From NCBI RefSeq assembly GCF_001648775.1, contig NZ_LVEJ01000018.1:53379-117378 (forward strand): 64,000 bases of DNA, in the 5' to 3' direction. Below, piece by piece: positions 25,849 to 34,192 of this stretch. Made by a program: the position numbers and the translations under genes. Positions within the stretch are counted from its first letter, which is position 1. Each line of letters opens with the position of its first letter. Source of the stretch: Pseudomonas fluorescens. GTDB taxonomy: Bacteria; Pseudomonadota; Gammaproteobacteria; Pseudomonadales; Pseudomonadaceae. The notes under the pieces were generated by a model. That model saw only the letters and a list, made by a program, of their open reading frames with translations. It did no database searches and was not told where the DNA came from.

Positions 25849-26340
25849 ATGTTCAAGAAACTCGTAATCGCTGCACCTCTGGCCTTCCTGGCGCTGAACT
25901 CTTCGATTGTTTCGGCAGCGGGTGAAGCCAACCACTCCATCAGCCTCATTGCCCACGTACCGACCAACGGTTTCTACGTTGTGCCTGTCGATCCGGATCT
26001 GGTTAACAAGGACCAGGACATGAGCTATCAGCCGAGCACCGGCAAGATGGGCGAAGTCAACGGCTTCTTCGATGTGCGCAACAACAACGGTTCGGTTCAC
26101 GCCAGCCTGGAAAGCCAGCCAAAGCTGATCGCCGGCAACGCCTCGATCGATCTGCAAGTGATGCTCAACAACAAAGAACTGACCCTGACCCCGCAAATGG
26201 TCGTGGGCGAGGCTGAATCGGACGTCAACTTCCGTGCGCCACTGAAAATCGCCGCCAAGGGCAGCAACTTCCAGCCGGGTGATTACACCGGTTCCGTAGC
26301 GATGATCTTCGATGCGGTAGCACCGGTTGGCACGTTTTGA
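25849..26340 (+). CDS. CS1-type (class 5) fimbrial major subunit
   Basis: 163 residues. The signal peptide ends VSAAG. The mature protein shows the CS1/CFA-I pilin pattern: SISLIAHVPTNGFYVVPVDP at its start and GDYTGSVAMIFDA as last strands. No cysteines are present in the mature chain, as in CooA/CfaB-type pilins, which polymerise by donor-strand exchange. It is the first gene of the locus and probably the most strongly expressed, with a leader hairpin before it and an attenuator-like hairpin after it. Confidence 0.9.
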   Translation: MFKKLVIAAPLAFLALNSSIVSAAGEANHSISLIAHVPTNGFYVVPVDPDLVNKDQDMSYQPSTGKMGEVNGFFDVRNNNGSVHASLESQPKLIAGNASIDLQVMLNNKELTLTPQMVVGEAESDVNFRAPLKIAAKGSNFQPGDYTGSVAMIFDAVAPVGTF

Positions 26341-26385
26341 TCGCGTGATCAGGCGTTAAGCGCTGGCTTTCACCGCCCGCGCTCA

Positions 26386-26419
26386 CCGGCGGGGCCGGCT
26401 GCATGGCCTGCCCCGTCGG
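26386..26419 (+). terminator. Attenuator-like hairpin between pilin and usher genes
   Basis: ccggcggggc (26386-26395) pairs with gccccgtcgg (26410-26419), 9 of 10 bases, without a T run. It would let most transcripts end or be stabilised after the pilin and only some reach the usher, a known arrangement in fimbrial operons. Confidence 0.55.
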
Positions 26420-26451
26420 ACTTCCATTGATTGAAATCAGAGTACGAGTTC

Positions 26452-28977
26452 ATGTTCCCGATGACACCCATCGCGGCTGCGCTTGCGCTGATGTTTTGTG
26501 CCAGCGCAGCGGCGGCTCCCGATACCGCCAGTTCGACACCGCGAAGTCTGTTGGCGCAGGCCAAAGGCTTGCCGGCGGATTTCGAGGAGCATTTTTTTGA
26601 TGTGCCTCTGGCTGTGCGGGTGGAGCTCGATCATCAGCCGCTGGGGGAGGCCATGGTGGTGTTGTCGCGCGATGACCGCATTACCTTGCTGGAATTTACC
26701 GACACCAGCGACAACCGTTTCGGCGCGGCCGAGCGGGAAAAGTGGGCGGCTTATCTGAAAACCGGCGTGGCGTTGGGCAATTGCACGGGCTCTTGTCCGG
26801 ATCAGGTGCTGGCCGTGCACTACAACCTGGAGGAGTCGCTGGTCTCGATCCTCACCGAAAACGCTGAACGCGATGTGCAAGCCAAGCGCTTTCACGAGCA
26901 GCCCGATGGCGGCAGCCACGGTCTGATGGTGCGCAATCAGCTCAACCTCAATGGCGGGCAGGATCAGGACCTCGGTGGTCGTTATGGTCTGGAAGCCAGC
27001 GGCAGCCTGGGCAACTGGAGCCAGACATTCAACATGCAACTGGCGCGCCTCGGCGGCCCGGACGACAAGCTCTATCGTGCGGTGCACGAGCTGTACACCC
27101 AGCGTGAACTGCAAGGCAGTTTTTTCCGCCTGGGTTATTTCACCCCCAATTCCGAAGGGCTGACCCGCCAGCCGCGTACGTTTGGCACCAGCCCCGACAC
27201 CGCCGTCGGCCTCATGTACGGCAGCTCCGACAGTCTGGCGATCAACAGCCCGATGCCCAGCGTCTATCCGATTTATGTCACCGCCAACCGCCAGGGTTCG
27301 GTGGAGATCTATCGCGATGGCCTGTTGATCAACACGCAATCGGTGCCCGCCGGCTTGCAGACGCTCGATACCCGCCCGCTGCCCGGCGGCATCTATGAAG
27401 TGGAAGTGCGCCTGATCGAAGACGGTCAGATCACTTCCACCACCCAGGAGCTCGTGTACAAGCCCAGCAACTGGCGCAACCTTGACGAGCGCTGGCGCTA
27501 CAACCTGTTTGCCGGCGAGGAAAGCAAACTGTTGAGCAACTGGGACACCCAGTCCAGCGGTAGCCCGACGGCTGGCGCCTCGATCAATTACCTGCTGCAC
27601 CCACGGGTGATTCTCGGCCTGTCGGCGCGGCAGATCCGCGAAAAACTGCAATACGGCAGCTCCATCGACTGGACGCTGGCCAATCATCTGAGCGTGTATG
27701 CCAACGTCTACCAGACCGAAGACCACGGCACCGGCATGGATCTGCAAAGCCTTTATAACTATGGCGCCGGCAGTCTGATCTTCAGCCACAGTCGCGCCTG
27801 GCTCGACACCACTGACACCTATGACACGCTGCCGGACGGTACGCGGGTGCGGCAACGTAATGTGTTCGTCGGTCAGACCAGTAACTCCTCGCTGGCGCTC
27901 AACCACCGTTTGAGCAGCAAAAACTCGCTCAACGCCCGCGTGGCGCACAGTGAAGGCAACGTCGAAGGTGTCGGCGTCGATCTGGGCTGGACGCGGCGCA
28001 CCGATCTGTTCGGCAGCGATGTCAGTTGGCGCCTGTCGCTGTTTGATCGGCCGGGCAGTTACAGCAGTGGCGATGCGCGTAATCGCGGGGTCGACTTGAG
28101 CCTGAACATGGCCCTCGGTGCGCCCGGCCAGCAACTGACCGGCAGCATCGGTTCGCGGACCGCCCGGGATGGCAGTCGTGACAACAATGCGTCGCTCGGC
28201 TGGCGCAAGGACTTCGCCGACCACATGCTGCAAAACGTCTCGGTGACAGCGCTCACCGACACCTACGGCGTGGGCATGTCGAGCCTGGCGAGTTTTCGCA
28301 CCGACTCGGTCAATGGCGATGGTTTTGTCCAGCGCTCGTCCTACAACGGCAACTTCACCGGTGGCTTGAACCTCGACAGCACGCTGGCCATCGGCGGGCA
28401 GCAGATGATGCTGACCAGTGCCTATGAAATGCGCGGCGCCGGGCTGATCGTCGACGTCGAGTCAGACATCGAAGGCATCGCTCTGCGCGCAGACGACTTC
28501 AGTGGCGGCAGCGCGGCGTTGAAACCGGGGCGTAATTTCATCCCGATCACGGCGTATCAAAACAGCTCGGTGAGTTTCGACTTTGAAGGCAACCACGTTC
28601 CGGCCGCGACCATTGAACCGTCGCGCAGCCGTTATCACCTGAACAAGGGCGGGGTGGAGTACCGCAAGGTGCGGGTGATGAAAACCTTCACCGTGCTCGG
28701 TCGCCTGATCGACCCGCAGGGCAATCCGCTCAAGGGCCACCACGTGATCAACCACGCCAGTCGCGGGGTGACCGAAGTCGACGGGTTTTTCTCGATGGAA
28801 ATGAATGCCGGCTCGCCGACGCTGGAAGTGCGCCAGGGCAATCAGTTGTTGTGTCAGTTCCGCCTCGACGCGAGTCGTCATCGCAGCGAAAACAACGTGC
28901 TGATGATCGGCGACTTGCGCTGCACACCGGACACGCTGGCCGATCTCTCCTCTACCGAGCAGAAGGCGGCGGGGTGA
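26452..28977 (+). CDS. Class 5 fimbrial outer-membrane usher (CooC/CfaC/TcfC-like)
   Basis: 841 residues from the ATG at 26452. The signal peptide ends SAAAAP. The protein secretes and assembles pilus subunits across the outer membrane. TcfC-type features: the QLNLNGG...DLGGRYGLEASGSLGNW barrel entry, the usher-type VEIYRDGLLI plug strand, and a CS1-pili C-terminal region (GRLIDPQGNPLKGHHVIN, DGFFSMEMN, LLCQFRLD). Length and domain order fit the family. The next gene starts four bases after its stop. Confidence 0.9.
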   Translation: MFPMTPIAAALALMFCASAAAAPDTASSTPRSLLAQAKGLPADFEEHFFDVPLAVRVELDHQPLGEAMVVLSRDDRITLLEFTDTSDNRFGAAEREKWAAYLKTGVALGNCTGSCPDQVLAVHYNLEESLVSILTENAERDVQAKRFHEQPDGGSHGLMVRNQLNLNGGQDQDLGGRYGLEASGSLGNWSQTFNMQLARLGGPDDKLYRAVHELYTQRELQGSFFRLGYFTPNSEGLTRQPRTFGTSPDTAVGLMYGSSDSLAINSPMPSVYPIYVTANRQGSVEIYRDGLLINTQSVPAGLQTLDTRPLPGGIYEVEVRLIEDGQITSTTQELVYKPSNWRNLDERWRYNLFAGEESKLLSNWDTQSSGSPTAGASINYLLHPRVILGLSARQIREKLQYGSSIDWTLANHLSVYANVYQTEDHGTGMDLQSLYNYGAGSLIFSHSRAWLDTTDTYDTLPDGTRVRQRNVFVGQTSNSSLALNHRLSSKNSLNARVAHSEGNVEGVGVDLGWTRRTDLFGSDVSWRLSLFDRPGSYSSGDARNRGVDLSLNMALGAPGQQLTGSIGSRTARDGSRDNNASLGWRKDFADHMLQNVSVTALTDTYGVGMSSLASFRTDSVNGDGFVQRSSYNGNFTGGLNLDSTLAIGGQQMMLTSAYEMRGAGLIVDVESDIEGIALRADDFSGGSAALKPGRNFIPITAYQNSSVSFDFEGNHVPAATIEPSRSRYHLNKGGVEYRKVRVMKTFTVLGRLIDPQGNPLKGHHVINHASRGVTEVDGFFSMEMNAGSPTLEVRQGNQLLCQFRLDASRHRSENNVLMIGDLRCTPDTLADLSSTEQKAAG

Positions 28978-28981
28978 AGCG

Positions 28982-30202
28982 ATGAAAAAAATCACGCCAT
29001 GCCTGGGCTTGCTGGCGGCACTCAGCCTGCCGACGGCGGAGGGCGCCAACATGGAAATTCGCGCGCTGTTTCAACCCGATCCGTCGCAACCCGGCAAAAA
29101 TGTGTTCGTCAACAAAACGCCCAACAGTGGCTATTGCGCAAGCTACCCGGCGGAGTGCGCGGCGAACAACATGTTCAGCATTCAGTTACCGGTGCGTTTT
29201 GACGCCAAACGAGGCCTCCAGGCCGGTGACAGCATCACGCTGAAGGCGCCTGCCAACTGGCGACAGTTGACGGTCACCAACAAGGACACTCAGGAAACCG
29301 AGATAGTCGAAGTGCGCATCATCGGCATGGGTTCCGATTTCATCCTGAACCAGCCGGCCACCGAGCTGACCGGCGAAACGGTACCGGTGACCGCGCACCA
29401 GAAGCTCTGGACCAGCAGTTCCTGGGTCAATGCCCCGGCGCCCTGTTTGTACAGTGGCGTCGGCTGGTTTGGTGCCAGCTCATACCGGTTTTTCTGGAAA
29501 ACGCCGGTGGAGGCGGCGTGTACCAAAGTCGCCGCGTTCACCATCCCCCACATGAGTTTCAGCACCCTGGATTTTGCCTATGAACTGCGCACGCCCAATC
29601 CTCTGGGCATGTCGAGCGGGCTGTATACCGGGCAACTGACTTATACCCTCGGCCCCGGTGGCGATTTCGATCTGGGGCCAGTGTTTAACCCGGACGACAA
29701 CAGTCTGACCCTGGATTTTGTGCTGGATGTGCAGCACACCTTGAAGGTCGACCTGCCGCCCGGTGGCAACAAGGTCAGCCTTGAACCCGAAGGCGGCTGG
29801 CGCAGCTGGATCGACAGCGGCCGCAAGCCGACCCGGCTGTACCGCGACCAACTGTTTTATATCTCGGCGTCGTCGCGTTTCAAGGTGCAGATGAGTTGCG
29901 AGATCGACGGGCTCTTCGATTGCATGGTGCGCGACCCGGTGAGCCAACGTTCCGCCGCCGTGCAACTGAGCATCAGCCTGCCCAACGGCTTGATGGGGGT
30001 GGATGGGCAACCGGTCAAGCGCACCTATCTGCGTAGCGGGGAGGTGAATGCGATTCAGGTGGTGCCAAGTACTTATGTGGACCGCAAACCGGGCGTTCTG
30101 CATTTCGAGATGCCACGGTCTTACATCGATTTGATCGTGCAGCCCGGGCTGGGCGGCAGCTACAGCGGCAACATCACGGTGATCTGGGACTCGGAAGCAT
30201 GA
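28982..30202 (+). CDS. Class 5 fimbrial tip adhesin (CfaE/CblD-like), copy 1
   Basis: 406 residues. The signal peptide ends AEGAN. The N-terminal adhesin half carries paired cysteines (GYCASYPAEC, APC...ACTK); the C-terminal pilin half ends YSGNITVIWDSEA. Tip subunits of this family initiate pilus assembly and bind the receptor. It is clearly related to the two downstream copies but more distant, sharing for example ELRTPNPL and LPPGGNKV-LEP--GW-SW-D-GRKPTRL-RDQ. The stop overlaps a possible upstream chaperone start (ATGA). Confidence 0.88.
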   Translation: MKKITPCLGLLAALSLPTAEGANMEIRALFQPDPSQPGKNVFVNKTPNSGYCASYPAECAANNMFSIQLPVRFDAKRGLQAGDSITLKAPANWRQLTVTNKDTQETEIVEVRIIGMGSDFILNQPATELTGETVPVTAHQKLWTSSSWVNAPAPCLYSGVGWFGASSYRFFWKTPVEAACTKVAAFTIPHMSFSTLDFAYELRTPNPLGMSSGLYTGQLTYTLGPGGDFDLGPVFNPDDNSLTLDFVLDVQHTLKVDLPPGGNKVSLEPEGGWRSWIDSGRKPTRLYRDQLFYISASSRFKVQMSCEIDGLFDCMVRDPVSQRSAAVQLSISLPNGLMGVDGQPVKRTYLRSGEVNAIQVVPSTYVDRKPGVLHFEMPRSYIDLIVQPGLGGSYSGNITVIWDSEA

Positions 30203-30243
30203 ACTTTCGGGCGCGACCTATTTTCTTTTTCTGGGAGTTCAAG

Positions 30244-30990
30244 ATGGTGATGCGTGGTTTTTTGCTGGGCGCGCTCAGTGTGTTGTGCATGACGGCGCAG
30301 GCCGGGCCGCAGATCAATGTCGGCACGGTGTACGACTATCTCGATGGCGATAAAAGTACCTACCTCAAACGGATCTTCAACAGCGGTGACAGCACCGCGT
30401 TCGTCAAGGTCAACGTCTTGGAAATCGTCTATGGCGCCGACGGCGTGCCGCAGGAAATTCCCGTCGCCGCGTCAACCGATGGCACCTCGCGCAACGGCGT
30501 CATGGCCAGCCCGGCGCGGTTGATCGTGCCGGCCAAGGGCATGCAAGGCACACGATTGTTGTACCTCGGCGAACGTGACACCGAGCGTTATTTTCGCGTG
30601 CGCTTCGTCCCGGTGGTGCCGGAAAAGGAAGACGACTTCGTGGTCAGCAACGACGAGCGCGAGGAATACAAAAAGACCCTGTCCGCCGGGGTCAACGTGA
30701 TGACCGGCTTCGGCACGATTTTCTTCGTGCGGCCGAAAAACGTGCGTTACGACACCGCCATCAATGACAGCGCCAACCGCTACGAACTGCGCAATAACGG
30801 CAATACCGTGCTGGTCGTCGATGAGTTCAAGAGCTGTTCGCTGAGCAACGAAAACGACTGCGGCCCGACCACCAAACACCATGTGCTGGCCGGCAGGAGC
30901 TTTGCTTTCGATAAGGACAAGGGCCGGGAATACCGCTTCATCCTGGTGGAAGGCGACAGCAAGAAAAACCTCAAGGTCGCCGGCCGCTAG
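30244..30990 (+). CDS. Class 5 fimbrial periplasmic chaperone (CooB/CfaA-like)
   Basis: 248 residues from the ATG at 30244, six bases after GGAG; an in-frame ATG at 30199 overlaps the adhesin stop but would place a non-signal tail ahead of the signal peptide. The signal ends TAQAG. The mature part has two Ig-like domains: FNSGDSTAFVKVNVLEI, ASPARLIVPAKGMQGTRLLYLG (subunit-binding strand) and RYFRVRFVPVVPE, as in alternate chaperones. A Cys pair (KSCSLSNENDCG) sits in the second domain. It guides subunits to the usher. Confidence 0.88.
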   Translation: MVMRGFLLGALSVLCMTAQAGPQINVGTVYDYLDGDKSTYLKRIFNSGDSTAFVKVNVLEIVYGADGVPQEIPVAASTDGTSRNGVMASPARLIVPAKGMQGTRLLYLGERDTERYFRVRFVPVVPEKEDDFVVSNDEREEYKKTLSAGVNVMTGFGTIFFVRPKNVRYDTAINDSANRYELRNNGNTVLVVDEFKSCSLSNENDCGPTTKHHVLAGRSFAFDKDKGREYRFILVEGDSKKNLKVAGR

Positions 30991-31023
30991 TGCGGCTGGC
31001 CATTGACGCAACAGGTATCGAAC

Positions 31024-31524
31024 ATGATCAAGCAATGGACCGTTGCCGCGATGGCGGCAGTGATCGCACTGATGGGGTCTGTGAGTTGGGCCGCCCGCGA
31101 AGAACATACCTTCGAGGTGTCGGTGACCATCCCCACCCGCGCGTTTTATGTGATACCGGTGGAACCGGACTGGATTCACCGCGAGCAGCGGCTGAACTGG
31201 AACACCGCCACCGCCAACCTCAGCAGCGTGCGCAAGACTTTCGACGTGCGCCATGACACCAGCGCGATCGAAGCGCGGCTGGAAGCGCCAGCCTACCTGT
31301 CCAATGGCAAAGCCGAAGATGACATCCATTTGCGGGTCAGCTTCAACGGTGTGCTGTTGAGTGCCGACAGCGTGCCGCAGGAAGTGGTCTCGGCGGCGGA
31401 CGCTGCGAGCGGTTCACGGGTGATGCTGGAAATCGTCCCGGTGAAACCCGCCGACGGATTTCGCGCAGGCGATTACCGCGGCAACGTCCTGCTGCAGTTC
31501 AACGCCCGGGCGCCAGGCGCATGA
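31024..31524 (+). CDS. CS1-type fimbrial subunit, second copy
   Basis: 166 residues from the ATG at 31024. The signal ends SWAA. It is homologous to the first pilin (FEVSVTIPTRAFYVIPVEPDW, FDVRHD, GDYRGNVLLQFNA) but well diverged, so it is probably a minor or alternative shaft subunit. The stop overlaps a possible upstream start of the next gene (ATGA). Confidence 0.85.
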   Translation: MIKQWTVAAMAAVIALMGSVSWAAREEHTFEVSVTIPTRAFYVIPVEPDWIHREQRLNWNTATANLSSVRKTFDVRHDTSAIEARLEAPAYLSNGKAEDDIHLRVSFNGVLLSADSVPQEVVSAADAASGSRVMLEIVPVKPADGFRAGDYRGNVLLQFNARAPGA

Positions 31525-31559
31525 GACAGATATTGCGAACCCCTTTTTGGAGAACGCCT

Positions 31560-32804
31560 GTGAGTTTTTCAGACACCCTCGCGCGTGGTTCATGGATCGG
31601 CTGTCTGCTGGCTTTGGTTGCTGGCGCGGCATCGGCTGAAGTGCATCACATTGAAGCCACGTTCGAGCCGGATTTTGCCAATCCGCAACGCAATCAGTTC
31701 AAGAACCAGACGCCGTCCGAAGGCTTTTGTCGCCAGGTCCCTGCAACCTGTGAAGCCCTGGGGCTCTTCAGTCTGATTGCCAAAATACCGTTCGCCGCCA
31801 ACGCCCCGATCAAGGCTAATCACGCCGATCCCAGGCAAGGCGGGATGGCCAAAGTGCCCTCCGACTGGCGCGACGTCACCGTCACGCATGCTTCTGGCGA
31901 TACTCGGTTAGTGCAACTGCGGATCGCCGGTGTCGGCCATGAAGCCGGGTTCCCGCTGCCGGTCAGGCAGTTGACCGGAGGCGGCTGGTGGGGCGATTTA
32001 TGGGAGGGTGGCGCGTGGGTGTATGCCCCGCCGCCGTGCATCGGCGTGGGTACATCTACGGCGGGAGAACAGGGTTACAACAGTTTCTGGCGGGTGCCAG
32101 AAGGCGCCGGAACCTGTAGTAAACGAGCGCTGTTCGACATTCCACTCGGCATGAACTATCAGTATTTCGTCTACGCCTACGAACTGCGCACACCCAATCC
32201 GTTGCAAATGGAAGCGGGCGACTACACCGGAACGACCACCTACACGGTCGGCCCCAATATGGATTTCGACATGGGCGATGTGCTGCTTCCGAGCGATTCC
32301 CTGTTGACCCTCAATTTCCATCTCAAAGTCACCCACACGATGAAGGTCGACATCCCGCCGGGCGGCAATCGCGTGTTGCTGGAACCCAATGGCGGCTGGC
32401 AGTCCTGGCTCGATCAGGGGCGCAAGCCGACTCGGCTGTTTCGCGATCAGACCTTCAATATCTCCGCGTCCAGCCGTTTCCGCATAACCATGGAGTGTCA
32501 GTACTACAGCGGTGTCAATTGCGCCTTGATGGATCAGCGGATCCAGGACTCGGTGCCGCTGGAGATCAGCGTGACCTTGCCGACGGGCCTGATGGATCCC
32601 TCGGGACAACCGGTGAAGCGCCGCCGACTGTTGCGCGATGGCTCCGGCACCGAGCTGTTTCAGCCGGGCCACTATGTGGATCGCAAACCCGGCACGCTGC
32701 ATTTCGAAGTCGCTCAGGGCGCGGTCGAGCAAATGCTCATTCAGGGCTCGGGCCGTCACTATGCCGGCAACGTCACCATCGTCTGGGATTCGGAGGTGGG
32801 ATGA
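31560..32804 (+). CDS. Class 5 fimbrial tip adhesin, copy 2
   Basis: 414 residues from a GTG at 31560, preceded by GGAG with seven-base spacing. An ATG at 31521 overlaps the pilin stop but lacks such a site and adds a non-signal tail. The signal ends AASAE. Features are as in copy 1, with a Trp/Gly-rich putative receptor region (TGGGWWGDLWEGGAW) and the C-terminal pilin domain ending AGNVTIVWDSE. The last about 420 bp are nearly identical to copy 3. Confidence 0.88.
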   Translation: MSFSDTLARGSWIGCLLALVAGAASAEVHHIEATFEPDFANPQRNQFKNQTPSEGFCRQVPATCEALGLFSLIAKIPFAANAPIKANHADPRQGGMAKVPSDWRDVTVTHASGDTRLVQLRIAGVGHEAGFPLPVRQLTGGGWWGDLWEGGAWVYAPPPCIGVGTSTAGEQGYNSFWRVPEGAGTCSKRALFDIPLGMNYQYFVYAYELRTPNPLQMEAGDYTGTTTYTVGPNMDFDMGDVLLPSDSLLTLNFHLKVTHTMKVDIPPGGNRVLLEPNGGWQSWLDQGRKPTRLFRDQTFNISASSRFRITMECQYYSGVNCALMDQRIQDSVPLEISVTLPTGLMDPSGQPVKRRRLLRDGSGTELFQPGHYVDRKPGTLHFEVAQGAVEQMLIQGSGRHYAGNVTIVWDSEVG

Positions 32805-32884
32805 GGCCAGTCCCAGGCACCAGATGCGTGAGAAGGCTCCCCGTAAACCGATGGCTTGAATGTCGTATCAGGAGATCGCAATCA

Positions 32885-34144
32885 ATGAATCACATCGTCA
32901 GGCCACATTGCGCGTTGATCAAGGGCGGGGCCGTGATGGGTTGGCTATTCGCGCTGCTGGCCACGCCAGTGATGGCCGAGGTGCACAACATCTATGCCAC
33001 GTTCGAGCCCGACTCGAGCAACCCGCAAAAAAACCAGTTCAAGAACCAGACACCGTCGGAAGGTTTCTGCCGTCAGGTGCCTCAGGCGTGTGAACCGTTT
33101 GGGCTGTTCAGCCTGATTGCGCACATTCCGTTTACTGCGATTGCGCCGATTCAGGCCCATCATGCCGACCCGCGCCAGGGCGGTATGGCGCAAGTACCGT
33201 CGAACTGGCGAGACGTGGAAGTCACCCATGAATCGGGCGACAAAAAGGTGCTGCAGTTGCGCATCGCCGGGATTGGTCACGAAGCCGCGTTTCCGCAGCC
33301 GGTGGTGAAATTGACGGGCGGTGGCGGTTGGGACGACTTATGGGAAGGGCGCGGCTGGATTTACGCGCCCCCACCTTGTCAGGGCGTGGGTTGGAGTACG
33401 GTGGGCACGCAGGGTTACAACAGCTTTTGGCGCGTGCCTGAAGGCGCGGGTGTCTGTGCGAAGAAGGCGCTTTTCGAGATTCCATTGTCGATGCGCTATC
33501 TGTACTTCGTGTATGGCTATGAGCTGCGCACGCCCGATCCGTTGAACATGCAAACGGGTTCCTACACGGGGACGACCACCTACACGGTGGGTCCCGGTCT
33601 GGACTTCGACATGGGCGATGTCATGCTCCCGGCCGATTCGCTGCTGACGCTGAATTTCTCGCTGGAGGTGAGTCACACGCTGAAAGTCGATCTGCCGCCG
33701 GGCGGTAATCGGGTGTTGCTGGAACCCAATGGCGGTTGGCAATCCTGGCTCGATCAGGGCCGCAAGCCGACGCGCCTGTTTCGCGATCAGACCTTCAATA
33801 TCTCCGCGTCCAGCCGTTTCCGTATGAGCATGCAGTGTCAGTACTACAGCGGTGTCAATTGCGCCTTGATGGATCAGCGCATCAGTGATTCGGTGCCGCT
33901 GGAGATCAGCGTGACCTTGCCGACGGGCCTGATGGATCCCTCGGGACAACCGGTGAAGCGCCGCCGCCTGTTGCGCGATGGCGCGGGTACCGAGTTGTTT
34001 CAGCCGGGCCACTATGTGGATCGCAAACCCGGCACGCTGCATTTCGAAGTCGCTCAGGACGCGGTTGAGCAAATGCTCATTCAGGGCTCGGGCCGGCATT
34101 ACGCCGGCAACGTCACCATTGTCTGGGATTCGGAGGTCAACTGA
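32885..34144 (+). CDS. Class 5 fimbrial tip adhesin, copy 3
   Basis: 419 residues from the ATG at 32885, after an aggag site. The signal ends PVMAE. It is very close to copy 2 over its full length and almost identical at DNA level in the 3' third (33730-34140 against 32390-32800), including silent positions; differences concentrate in the N-terminal half (TGGGGWDDLWEGRGW). It results from a recent tandem duplication or gene conversion. Last gene of the fimbrial locus. Confidence 0.88.
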   Translation: MNHIVRPHCALIKGGAVMGWLFALLATPVMAEVHNIYATFEPDSSNPQKNQFKNQTPSEGFCRQVPQACEPFGLFSLIAHIPFTAIAPIQAHHADPRQGGMAQVPSNWRDVEVTHESGDKKVLQLRIAGIGHEAAFPQPVVKLTGGGGWDDLWEGRGWIYAPPPCQGVGWSTVGTQGYNSFWRVPEGAGVCAKKALFEIPLSMRYLYFVYGYELRTPDPLNMQTGSYTGTTTYTVGPGLDFDMGDVMLPADSLLTLNFSLEVSHTLKVDLPPGGNRVLLEPNGGWQSWLDQGRKPTRLFRDQTFNISASSRFRMSMQCQYYSGVNCALMDQRISDSVPLEISVTLPTGLMDPSGQPVKRRRLLRDGAGTELFQPGHYVDRKPGTLHFEVAQDAVEQMLIQGSGRHYAGNVTIVWDSEVN

Positions 34145-34150
34145 GGCAAC

Positions 34151-34177
34151 GGGGCCGGGCGCGTCAGGCCCGGCCCC
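34151..34177. terminator. GC-rich hairpin between convergent genes
   Basis: ggggccgggc pairs perfectly with gcccggcccc over a seven-base loop, between the fimbrial and effector genes. There is no T run, so it is a terminator candidate only. Confidence 0.55.
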
Positions 34178-34192
34178 GCAGCCAGTCGAAGG

